Source of the DNA: Sedimentisphaera sp050251615 | GTDB taxonomy: Bacteria; Planctomycetota; Phycisphaerae; Sedimentisphaerales; Sedimentisphaeraceae | Assembly: GCA_050251615.1 (NCBI GenBank) | Contig: JBFWMM010000072.1 | Location: 1-5,077, forward strand | Direction of reading: 5' to 3' | Length of the DNA stretch: 5,077 nucleotides | Part shown: one piece after another, positions 1 to 5,077 of the stretch | Numbering within the stretch: position 1 is the stretch's first letter | Layout: the number at the start of each line of letters is the position of its first letter | Notes under the pieces: model-generated | Seen by the model: the letters and a program-made list of their open reading frames with translations, nothing else | Told to the model about the DNA's origin: nothing | The model's database searches: none | Position numbers and translations under genes: made by a program

Positions 1-1161
1 GGCAGCGAGCAGAGCTTCACAGCAGGCGTAAGCCTGATTGACGAAGTGAACGAGGCGAACATCACAAGCATCGTTTACAGCTTCGACACAATGCCTTCAG
101 TTCCCGTTATCACGGAGAACCCCGCAAATCAGCTCGTCGATATGGACGCGCTCGCGGAGTTCACAGTGGCTTACACCAGCGTAACAACGCCGGTAGTACA
201 GTGGTTCAAGTCAACAGACAACGTAAACAACACCCCTGACGACGATACGTTTGCCGGTACAGGCGACACTCTCAGCATCGCTGCGACAACTGCTTCAGAC
301 GAAGGCTTCTACTACGCTGTAATAAGCAATGAGAGCGGCGTCGAGGCAATAAGCACAAGCGCAAGGCTGGAAGTTAAGAAGCTTGTAGCCTGGTATCCGT
401 TTGATAACACCGCGGAGACCGCCTTCATCACTGATATGGCTGGCGATTTCGATGGCGTTATTGCCAACGAAGTTGACCCGAACAACCCTGTAGCCCTCTC
501 GTACGAAGCTACTGCCGATGGCAATGCAGTTTCGTTTGCGGCGGTCAACCAAACGCACATTGAAGTGCCCAGGATGGTTCAGAACTCCTTCTCTTTCGAG
601 ATCTGGGTTAAGACGACCGCAACCGGCGGCACAGGCGGCTGGTGGAACGGACAGGGCCTTATCGATGGCGAAATGCCCGGCTGGGTTGACGACTTCGGTA
701 GCTCACTGCTCGGTAGCAAGTTCGGCTTCGGCGCTCAAGGCGGCAACACCCTCTCCTCGACAAGCGACATCAACGACGGCGAATGGCACTACTGCGTAGG
801 TACACGCGACCAGGCAACCGGCGACCTCTACCTCTATGTTGACGGCGCACAGGAAGCGGAAATGCTTGCTACAAGCACAGCGGTACTCGATGACGCTACC
901 GTTTTGCGTATCGGAGACATCCTCACGGGCGGCGCATACTTCGACGGCCAGATCGATGACATCAAGGTATATAACTACCCGCTCGCAGAGCTCACGGTTG
1001 CTCAGACATTCAACGAAGCGACAGGCGAGTCAGTTTGCGTGCTTTCACGCAAGCCGAGCGCCGATTTCGACTTCAACGGCGACTGCATCGTCGGCCTGGC
1101 CGACTTTACGGTATTCGCGGCACAGTGGCTCGATTGCGGAATCTACCCGGATTGCCTGTAA
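1..1161 (+). CDS. Ig-like + LamG + dockerin-like surface protein, 3' part (5' end outside window)
   Basis: The reading frame is open from base 1, so the gene begins upstream; the GTG at 46 is an internal codon rather than a convincing start. The visible part is 386 residues ending in TAA. Window residues about 33-125 form an immunoglobulin-like domain, with a P-rich entry, the VVQWFK core Trp, and DEGFYYAVISN in place of the usual D-x-G-x-Y-x-C. The Cys is replaced by Ala, so the domain has no core disulfide. Residues about 128-337 form a LamG/concanavalin A-like domain, with LVAWYPFD at its start, SFEIWVKT, DGEWHYCVGTRD, LYLYVDG and IDDIKVYNYPL at its end. Residues about 354-378 form a single dockerin-like calcium-loop motif (DFDFNGDCIVGLADF followed by QWLDCG). 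These domains are typical of extracellular binding or adhesion modules, and no catalytic domain is visible. The substrate is unknown. The N-terminal part could hold an enzyme domain. Confidence 0.9.
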   Translation, partial: GSEQSFTAGVSLIDEVNEANITSIVYSFDTMPSVPVITENPANQLVDMDALAEFTVAYTSVTTPVVQWFKSTDNVNNTPDDDTFAGTGDTLSIAATTASDEGFYYAVISNESGVEAISTSARLEVKKLVAWYPFDNTAETAFITDMAGDFDGVIANEVDPNNPVALSYEATADGNAVSFAAVNQTHIEVPRMVQNSFSFEIWVKTTATGGTGGWWNGQGLIDGEMPGWVDDFGSSLLGSKFGFGAQGGNTLSSTSDINDGEWHYCVGTRDQATGDLYLYVDGAQEAEMLATSTAVLDDATVLRIGDILTGGAYFDGQIDDIKVYNYPLAELTVAQTFNEATGESVCVLSRKPSADFDFNGDCIVGLADFTVFAAQWLDCGIYPDCL

Positions 1162-1202
1162 TCTCAAAGCCGCGGCTATAAAGCCGTAACACAGCATCCA
1201 AG

Positions 1203-1237
1203 GCGGATGGCGGGTTCTAACCTGCTGTCCGCTTTTT
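1203..1237 (+). terminator. Intrinsic terminator of the Ig/LamG gene
   Basis: About 40 bases after the stop codon, GCGGATGGCGGGTT (1203-1216) pairs with AACCTGCTGTCCGC (1219-1232). The stem has up to 14 pairs, including three G-T wobbles; the innermost pairs must open to form the loop. TTTTT follows directly at 1233-1237. The T tract lies only on the plus-strand exit, so it should stop transcription from the plus-strand gene and not the converging one. Confidence 0.85.
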
Positions 1238-1333
1238 GCGTTATATCAATCCGAAAGAGTATATCAGAGCCAGCGCAAAGAGCACCGCTCGTTTAGAACC
1301 GCTGCTCGTACTTGTCATTCCCTTTGCCTGATA
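1238..1333. other. Convergent intergenic gap
   Basis: This is the spacer between the plus-strand terminator and the end of the minus-strand glycosyltransferase remnant. It contains only a 10-bp palindrome CTGATATCAG (1328-1337), which overlaps the remnant's stop codon, and a weak 5-bp inverted repeat (1280-1284 and 1303-1307). I see no gene or convincing regulatory site. Confidence 0.5.
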
Positions 1334-1636
1334 TCAGCGGGATGCCTGCTCTTCGACAAGTTCGGAACCGATGTGCGTGAGGCGGCTCTCCAGAACCTCG
1401 ATTTTCGGCAGGGATGGAGATAAAAGGTGGCGCAGGTTTCTGCGCAGAGGCGGGCCAACGAGCCTTTTGAAGGCTGTCCAGGGCTTGTATATGGCGCTGA
1501 AGGTTATTTCGCGGCTGAGTCTGGCGAAATCGCCCGGGTACTCGGCCATCAGCGGAAAGGTATTTCTGAGAAATTCGGCTTCCTTGCGTCTGCCGCGTCT
1601 GGCGCGTCTGCGCGCTTCGTTCAGGGCGAGCCTGTA
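1334..1636 (-). pseudogene. C-terminal remnant of a family 2 glycosyltransferase
   Basis: Read on the minus strand from about 1636 to the TGA at 1334-1336, this gives roughly 100 residues. They start YRLALNEARR, pass through an Arg/Ala-rich stretch, and continue through MAEYPGDFARL, SAIYKPWTAFK and RLVGPPLRR. The same block forms the C-terminus of the glycosyltransferase at 4572-5077, with 33 of 34 residues identical over the MAE..VGPP core. Upstream, the similarity ends abruptly where a LamG remnant begins, and a stop codon (1643-1645) lies in frame just beyond. The whole GT2 catalytic domain is therefore missing. The last 30 or so residues differ from the other copy, so this is the end of a distinct paralogue and not a recent local copy. 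The fragment has no internal stop, which suggests recent loss. A short ORF could start at ATG 1549, but I regard it as debris. Confidence 0.8.
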
Positions 1637-1824
1637 ATGCCCTTATAATCAGCTACAATGATATAGTCATACTCACCGCCAATATAGACGGCATTCCCAA
1701 GAACACTTTCAAAACGGCAACTTGGAAGCCCGTTGTAGAGAGTACCATCAGCTTCGCCGATAGAATCAAGAATCACATCACCAACCGCTTCGTCAAACTT
1801 CCAGTAATGTAAAGGGGATGTATC
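1637..1824 (-). pseudogene. Truncated, frameshifted fourth LamG repeat
   Basis: In the +1 frame relative to the LamG gene just upstream, translation gives DTSPLHYWKFDEAVGDVIL and continues through DSIGEADGT to VADYKGITG. This matches the first 60 or so residues of each LamG repeat (HYWAFDEAEGDVILDSAG..ADGT.. to GYKGILGS). It breaks off where the repeats continue with SASRTCAAWIKT, and glycosyltransferase-like sequence begins there. The repeat is therefore out of frame with the intact gene and lacks about 150 of its 212 residues. It is more diverged from units 1-3 than they are from each other. It shows that the LamG gene once encoded at least four units, or that another LamG gene lay next to it. 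Confidence 0.8.
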
Positions 1825-3901
1825 AACGAAAGAGAAGCTCGGCAACTTCTTCAGCGCTGATTGCACGGTTGTAAATTTTCACATCATCCAAAGTAATCGG
1901 ATACCATCCATTCATGCCAACAGGCGAACCTATTGTAACATCGTATGAGGATGCGGTGTTTATGGGTGCATCACTGCTCTTGCTGATTTCATCAAGCACG
2001 CCGTCAACATACATCTTCACGTCAGCAGTGGTTGTATTGTCATCTTCGGCGACTGCTACTACAATGTGGTGCCAGTTGCCATCGGCAATCATTGCTGTAC
2101 CATAAACATCATTGGCAGAACCGCCTCCGATTGAGAGCATAAGTTTGCCTTCAAGCGAAGCGTTGAGCGCCCATTTTGTTGCAGTTTCGCCGGCCATTCC
2201 CCAGCCGATAATGTTGGCGCCGTAAGCTTCTGTTTTAATCCATGCGCTGCATGTCCTGCTTGCAGAGCCGAGGATGCCTTTGTAGCAGGGAATCACAACT
2301 GAGTCGCCCTCTGCCGCAAAATCAAGAGCACCGCCTATAACTCCGTCAACTCTGTAATCCGAAGATGTGCTGAGAACAACACCGTTTGCCTCACCCGCTG
2401 AATCCAAAACTATTGAACCGGTTGCTTCATCGAATGCCCAGTGGTGTACCGGTTCGGAAAGCATTACCCCTGCGAGGCCGGCGGCTTCCTCGGCGCTGAT
2501 TGCGCGATTGTAAATCATTACCTCGTCAAGCGTAACTTTCTCCCATGCGGTTGTTCCGACAGGAGAACCGATTGTAACATCGTAAGAAGCTGTTGTGCTT
2601 ACGGCAACATAATTATCAGCGCTGCTTTCGTCAAGCACGCCGTCAACATACATCTTCACATCCGCAGTGGTCGTGTTGTCGTCTTCTGCAAGCGTTACGA
2701 CAATGTGGTGCCAGTCGCCGTCGGCAATCATTGCAGTGCCGTAAACAGCGGTTCCACCGCCACCGACAGAGAGCATAAGCTTTCCCTCAAGCGAAGCGTT
2801 GAGCGCCCATTTTGCGCCTGTTTCGCCAGCGAGGCCCCAGCCGATAATGTTGGCGCCGTAAGCTTCTGTTTTAATCCATGCGCTGCATGTCCTGCTTGCA
2901 GAGCCGAGGATGCCTTTGTAGCAGGGAATCACAACTGAGTCGCCCTCTGCCGCAAAATCAAGAGCACCGCCTATAACTCCGTCAACTCTGTAATCCGAAG
3001 ATGTGCTGAGAACAACACCGTTTGCCTCACCCGCTGAATCCAAAACTATTGAACCGGTTGCTTCATCGAATGCCCAGTGGTGTACCGGTTCGGAAAGCAT
3101 TACCCCTGCGAGGCCGGCGGCTTCCTCGGCGCTGATTGCGCGATTGTAAATCATTACCTCGTCAAGCGTAACTTTCTCCCATGCGGTTGTTCCGACAGGA
3201 GAACCGATTGTAACATCGTAAGAAGCTGTTGTGCTTACGGCAACATAATTATCAGCGCTGCTTTCGTCAAGCACGCCGTCAACATACATCTTCACATCCG
3301 CAGTGGTCGTGTTGTCGTCTTCTGCAAGCGTTACGACAATGTGGTGCCAGTTACCGTCGGCAATCATCGCAGTGCCGTAAACAGCGGTTCCACCGCCGCC
3401 TACTGAAAGCATAAGCTTTCCTTCAAGCGAAGCGTTGAGCGCCCATTTTGCGCCTGTTTCGCCAGCGAGGCCCCAGCCGATAATGTTGGCGCCGTAAGCT
3501 TCTGTTTTAATCCATGCGGCGCATGTTCTGCTGGCGGAACCGAGTATGCCTTTGTAGCCGGGGATAGAAACAGAGTCTCCCTCGTAGGCAATATCAAGAG
3601 CGCTGCCGAGAACCCCATCTACCCTGAAATTTGAAGAAAAGCAGTCAGCTGTACCATCGGCATCGCCGGCTGAATCCAGAATCACATCACCTTCGGCTTC
3701 ATCGAAGGCCCAGTAATGTATCGGCTCGACTGAGGGCTCAACAGGCGGGACGACAAGCCAGTTATCGGCCATTACCGCAAGGTCTGCGTAGTCAACGATG
3801 TTGTCCTGGTTGAGGTCTGCAACATTGTACTCTGCCGCTAATACCGAACATGGAACGCAGAACAGAGCCGCAACAAGAATTGACGCAATAAACCGCTTCA
3901 T
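1823..3901 (-). CDS. Exported three-LamG-repeat protein with N-terminal dockerin-like motif
   Basis: This is a complete 692-residue protein. The ATG at 3901-3899 is supported by a GGGAGA ribosome binding site seven bases upstream and by the signal peptide that follows. Residues 1-22 are a Sec signal peptide (MKR, a hydrophobic core, then SVLAA), with likely cleavage before E24; there is no proper lipobox. Residues 29-49 form one calcium-loop/dockerin-like motif with D29, N31, D33, D37, D40 and WL at 48-49. A Pro-rich linker follows, then three LamG/concanavalin A-like repeats at about 60-270, 271-482 and 483-692. Each has HYW/HHWAFDEA, DSAG.A.G, SRTC.AWIKT, NWHHIVV, VKMYVDGVLDE and a closing LDEVMIYNRAISAEE. 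Units 1 and 2 are spaced exactly 212 codons apart, as are units 2 and 3. The role is probably extracellular ligand binding; there is no catalytic domain, and the ligand cannot be read from sequence. The reading frame ends just after unit 3 at a TGA where a fourth repeat continues in another frame, so the protein may be shortened. Confidence 0.92.
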   Translation of the reverse strand: MKRFIASILVAALFCVPCSVLAAEYNVADLNQDNIVDYADLAVMADNWLVVPPVEPSVEPIHYWAFDEAEGDVILDSAGDADGTADCFSSNFRVDGVLGSALDIAYEGDSVSIPGYKGILGSASRTCAAWIKTEAYGANIIGWGLAGETGAKWALNASLEGKLMLSVGGGGTAVYGTAMIADGNWHHIVVTLAEDDNTTTADVKMYVDGVLDESSADNYVAVSTTASYDVTIGSPVGTTAWEKVTLDEVMIYNRAISAEEAAGLAGVMLSEPVHHWAFDEATGSIVLDSAGEANGVVLSTSSDYRVDGVIGGALDFAAEGDSVVIPCYKGILGSASRTCSAWIKTEAYGANIIGWGLAGETGAKWALNASLEGKLMLSVGGGGTAVYGTAMIADGDWHHIVVTLAEDDNTTTADVKMYVDGVLDESSADNYVAVSTTASYDVTIGSPVGTTAWEKVTLDEVMIYNRAISAEEAAGLAGVMLSEPVHHWAFDEATGSIVLDSAGEANGVVLSTSSDYRVDGVIGGALDFAAEGDSVVIPCYKGILGSASRTCSAWIKTEAYGANIIGWGMAGETATKWALNASLEGKLMLSIGGGSANDVYGTAMIADGNWHHIVVAVAEDDNTTTADVKMYVDGVLDEISKSSDAPINTASSYDVTIGSPVGMNGWYPITLDDVKIYNRAISAEEVAELLFR
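2199..2715. repeat. 517-bp perfect direct repeat, copy A (LamG units 2/3)
   Basis: This copy matches 2835-3351 base for base at an offset of 636 bp (212 codons). It covers the second half of LamG unit 2 and the first part of unit 3 (residues about 396-568). The remaining bases of the 636-bp period carry scattered differences, and mismatches start at 2716 on one side and at 2198 on the other. The perfect block straddles a domain boundary. Confidence 0.93.
2835..3351. repeat. 517-bp perfect direct repeat, copy B (LamG units 1/2)
   Basis: This is the partner of the block at 2199-2715, identical over its full length. It encodes the second half of LamG unit 1 and the first part of unit 2 (residues about 184-356). 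The copies are separated by only 119 bp of near-identical sequence, so the arrangement is effectively a tandem 636-bp repeat with recent homogenisation. Confidence 0.93.
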
Positions 3902-3907
3902 TTTGAA

Positions 3908-3913
3908 TCTCCC
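3908..3913 (-). promoter_or_regulatory. Ribosome binding site of the LamG gene
   Basis: On the minus strand GGGAGA ends six bases before the ATG, so its GGAG core ends about seven bases before it. This is good Shine-Dalgarno spacing, and it fixes the start at 3901. Confidence 0.8.
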
Positions 3914-3954
3914 AAAATAGAAAACTGTTAATAGGTTACTGAAAACGCAGAAGC

Positions 3955-3983
3955 ATTGTACAACAAGCTCACGGGAGAGTCAA
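3955..3983 (-). promoter_or_regulatory. Sigma-70 type promoter of the LamG gene
   Basis: On the minus strand a -35 box TTGACT (3983-3978) and a -10 box TACAAT (3960-3955) are separated by exactly 17 bases. Each box is one base off the consensus. Transcription would start near 3948, giving a leader of about 46 bases before the ATG. The gene therefore does not need transcription from the upstream glycosyltransferase. Confidence 0.82.
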
Positions 3984-4000
3984 GTATTTTCTTTGAATTA

Positions 4001-4009
4001 CCCCCCCCC
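4001..4009. repeat. C9 homopolymer upstream of the LamG promoter
   Basis: This run of nine C (nine G on the LamG gene's coding strand) ends 17 bases upstream of the -35 box. Runs of this length are prone to slippage in replication and sequencing. Confidence 0.9.
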
Positions 4010-4151
4010 GCACATATTTTTTAATAACAGCAATGGCTATATAGAATCTAAAGCGGAACAGAAAACGCGACGTTTAAGGCCATAATCGCCTGTTGGCACA
4101 CAAGTTATGCGACAAGCAAGAAGGATTAGGAACAAAGGATAAAGGGAAAAA
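4010..4151. other. Intergenic stretch upstream of the repeat element
   Basis: This is AT-rich DNA that becomes purine-rich (AAGGATTAGGAAC.., AAAGGGAAAAA) just before the repeat element. I see no gene. Reading frames crossing it lack a ribosome binding site and have unlikely composition. Confidence 0.5.
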
Positions 4152-4170
4152 GGTTCATCACGGATTAGCG
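4152..4170 (+). repeat. Left terminal inverted repeat
   Basis: This 19-base sequence has an exact inverted partner at 4509-4527. The purine-rich run GGGAAAAA abuts its outer end. Confidence 0.9.
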
Positions 4171-4188
4171 TGGAGGATTGTTTCAACC

Positions 4189-4212
4189 TTAGCCGGTGGT
4201 GTGAACCACTGG
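4189..4212 (+). repeat. REP-like hairpin 1 (TTAG + stem, GTGA loop)
   Basis: TTAG (4189-4192) is followed by CCGGTGGT (4193-4200), loop GTGA and ACCACTGG (4205-4212). The stem has eight pairs, one of them a G-T wobble. The same plan, with the same loop, occurs in the opposite orientation at 4302-4325. Confidence 0.65.
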
Positions 4213-4226
4213 TATTGCGCGGCCTT

Positions 4227-4235
4227 CCCCCCCCC
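4227..4235. repeat. C9 homopolymer inside the repeat element
   Basis: This is a second run of nine C, lying between the first and second hairpins of the element. It is probably variable in length and error-prone to sequence. Confidence 0.9.
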
Positions 4236-4240
4236 TCCTT

Positions 4241-4275
4241 TCTCTCCGGCGCCGCATCGAGCGGCGCCGGAGAGA
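4241..4275. repeat. Perfect 15-bp GC-rich hairpin
   Basis: TCTCTCCGGCGCCGC (4241-4255) pairs perfectly with 4261-4275 around the five-base loop ATCGA. It is the most stable hairpin in the window. Neither side has a clean T tract, so it is not a typical intrinsic terminator. It forms the centre piece between two inverted REP-like hairpins. Confidence 0.85.
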
Positions 4276-4301
4276 ATTCCTTTTGGCGTGTTGCGACAGA
4301 T

Positions 4302-4325
4302 CCAGGGGCTCACGCCCCTGGCTAC
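4302..4325 (-). repeat. REP-like hairpin 2 (GTAG + stem, GTGA loop)
   Basis: On the minus strand GTAG precedes CCAGGGGC, loop GTGA and GCCCCTGG, a perfect 8-bp stem (plus-strand arms 4302-4309 and 4314-4321; tetranucleotide 4322-4325). A GTAG at the foot of a hairpin is the hallmark of REP sequences mobilised by RAYT (TnpA-REP) Y1 transposases. No such transposase lies in this window. Confidence 0.7.
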
Positions 4326-4409
4326 AAAACTGCGTAACATATTGCCCCTGCGTTGTTTACGCTTATGTACGGGGGATAACATTGCACTTTATTATGATGT
4401 TCACGTATA

Positions 4410-4432
4410 GCGCAATCTCGTCAGAGATGCGC
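4410..4432. repeat. Inverted repeat with one bulge
   Basis: GCGCAATCTC (4410-4419) pairs with GAGATGCGC (4424-4432) around loop GTCA, with one unpaired A. This makes a 9-bp stem inside the right half of the element. No function is evident. Confidence 0.6.
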
Positions 4433-4508
4433 CGATGTTGCGAATGCCCGTTACTCTGCACCGCGAAGGCGGGAACAACCGGCACTTGTACAACTTGAAG
4501 TAATTCCC

Positions 4509-4527
4509 CGCTAATCCGTGATGAACC
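4509..4527 (-). repeat. Right terminal inverted repeat
   Basis: This is the exact reverse complement of 4152-4170. It lies 44 bases beyond the glycosyltransferase stop codon, so the element sits in the glycosyltransferase 3' flank. Confidence 0.9.
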
Positions 4528-4571
4528 GCCAAAAACACGCGATAAGCTTTACCGTTCACCCTTGACCTTTT

Positions 4572-5077
4572 TCACTTCTTTACATCCCTCGGCGCCAAGG
4601 CTTCGAGAGTTTCAAGCGTCGGGCAGGCGGCAGGTTTTAGGCGGCGGAGGCGCCTGCGCACGGGCGGGCCCACAAGCCTTTTGAAAGCAGTCCATGGTTT
4701 ATAAATGGCGCTGAATGTTATCTCGCGGCTGAGCCTCGCAAAATCACCCGGAAATTCGGCCATCTTAGGGAAATTGGCGCGCAGCTGCAAGGCATCCGCT
4801 TTCATTCCGCGCCTTGCGCGGCGGCGAGCCTCGTTCAAGGCAAGCCGGCTCAAAACAAGCTCATAGCGCTCTTTGAGCTGGGATGGGCAGAAATTGATAA
4901 CGCATGAGGGGTCTGTGAAAATTGCAGGGAGCTTCTCGCTGATACCGCTTGAGAGCGAGCTGTGGCGGCGGTCGTGGCAGACTGCGGTCTCCGTTACGAT
5001 TGAGTATTCACAGCGGGCGAGAAGGCGGTAAAAGAAGATTGTATCCTCGCCGCAGCCCTTGCGCTCGTCAAAGCCGC
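4572..5077 (-). CDS. Family 2 glycosyltransferase, C-terminal part (5' end outside window)
   Basis: The minus-strand frame is open from the window edge to a TGA at 4574-4572, giving 167 visible residues. The TTG at 4853 is internal and should not be taken as the start. The first residues, GFDERKGCGEDTIFFYRLL, followed by VTETAVCHDRRHSS, match the end of a GT-A fold GT2 catalytic domain: the ED motif held to include the catalytic base, then the late conserved His. The DxD site and the Rossmann-like first half lie outside the window. A basic C-terminal tail follows (LALNEARRRARRG, MAEFPGDFARL, SAIYKPWTAFK, RLVGPPVRRRLRRL), with no transmembrane helix visible. The likely role is transfer of a sugar from a nucleotide-sugar donor onto a cell-surface glycan or lipid-linked intermediate; donor and acceptor are unknown. 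A truncated paralogue of the same tail lies at 1334-1636. No clear terminator follows the stop, unless the repeat element's hairpins serve as one. Confidence 0.85.
   Translation of the reverse strand, partial: GFDERKGCGEDTIFFYRLLARCEYSIVTETAVCHDRRHSSLSSGISEKLPAIFTDPSCVINFCPSQLKERYELVLSRLALNEARRRARRGMKADALQLRANFPKMAEFPGDFARLSREITFSAIYKPWTAFKRLVGPPVRRRLRRLKPAACPTLETLEALAPRDVKK

Larger units (their letters stand above)
4152..4527. repeat. 376-bp palindrome-rich element with 19-bp terminal inverted repeats (REP/BIME- or MITE-like)
   Basis: The element is bounded by perfect 19-bp inverted repeats, GGTTCATCACGGATTAGCG at 4152-4170 and its reverse complement at 4509-4527. Weaker similarity continues inward (TTCAA, then GCCGGTGGT on the left and GCCGGTTGT on the right). 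Inside are at least four hairpins: 4193-4212, 4241-4275, 4302-4321 and 4410-4432. There is no believable protein-coding gene, so it would be non-autonomous. AAAAA flanks the left end directly (4147-4151) and occurs three bases beyond the right end (4531-4535), so a target-site duplication is not demonstrated. From memory, sequences resembling CACGGATTAGCG recur between genes in planctomycetes and related phyla. That recollection was not checked here. Confidence 0.65.

Noticed and set aside
1280..1307. Possible minus-strand terminator (GAGCA..TGCTC followed by TTT)
   Set aside because: There are only five pairs around a large loop and a short T run, which is too weak to call.
1371..1648. Plus-strand frames of 73-88 codons over 1371-1648
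   Set aside because: They are antisense to the glycosyltransferase remnant, whose minus-strand reading matches the intact homologue at 4572-5077.
2441..3406. Two long plus-strand frames starting at 2441 and 3077 with near-identical Cys-rich products
   Set aside because: They are antisense shadows of the tandem LamG repeats, and their similarity comes only from the 636-bp DNA repeat. The minus-strand frame has a signal peptide, promoter and clear domains.
1637..3901. Fusion protein of LamG repeats with the glycosyltransferase tail
   Set aside because: The intact LamG frame stops at 1823, the fourth repeat's own frame stops at 1621, and the tail's frame has a stop at 1643, so no continuous reading joins them.
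4241..4290. The 15-bp GC-rich hairpin as an intrinsic terminator of the glycosyltransferase gene
   Set aside because: There is no T tract on either exit (AATTCCTTTT on one side, AAGGAGGG on the other), and it lies about 300 bases past the stop codon.
4093..4410. Open frame of 105 codons on the plus strand (and one of 74 codons on the minus strand) across the repeat element
   Set aside because: They run through the C9 tract, perfect hairpins and inverted repeats, have no ribosome binding site, and resemble no protein family. They are chance frames in palindromic DNA.
4152..4527. Insertion sequence with transposase, or CRISPR array
   Set aside because: There is no transposase-like frame inside and no regularly spaced direct repeats. 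Only inverted repeats and hairpins are seen.

Overview
The window most resembles a planctomycete genome (Planctomycetota), probably of the Phycisphaerae/Sedimentisphaerales type. This is an inference from three things: long exported proteins built from LamG (concanavalin A-like) domains, short dockerin-like motifs of the pattern DxNxDxxVxxxDxxxxxxxWL in two of them, and a mid-range base composition. No RNA gene, CRISPR array, transposase or integrase was found.

Layout. Positions 1-1161 (+) hold the 3' part of a surface-protein gene with an Ig-like domain, a LamG domain and a C-terminal dockerin-like motif. An intrinsic terminator follows at 1203-1237. The rest of the coding content is on the minus strand. 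Reading that strand 5'->3', the order is: the C-terminal 167 codons of a family 2 glycosyltransferase gene (5077-4572); about 670 bases without a gene, holding a palindrome-rich repeat element (4152-4527) and a near-consensus sigma-70 promoter (3955-3983); a complete exported protein with three LamG repeats (3901-1823); and a scar. In the scar, a frameshifted and truncated fourth LamG repeat (1824-1637) is joined to the C-terminal remnant of a second glycosyltransferase paralogue (1636-1334).

How it fits together. The two complete or near-complete exported proteins look like extracellular or cell-surface carbohydrate- or protein-binding modules. The glycosyltransferase would make or decorate a surface glycan. 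No operon link between it and the LamG gene is evident, because the LamG gene has its own promoter and ribosome binding site. The locus has been shaped by recombination. Two neighbouring LamG repeats share a perfect 517-bp direct repeat, a deletion probably fused a LamG gene end to a glycosyltransferase gene end, and a short REP/MITE-like element sits in the intergenic gap. I see no complete new defence, mobile or biosynthetic system. The most interesting items are the REP-like element and the recombination scar.
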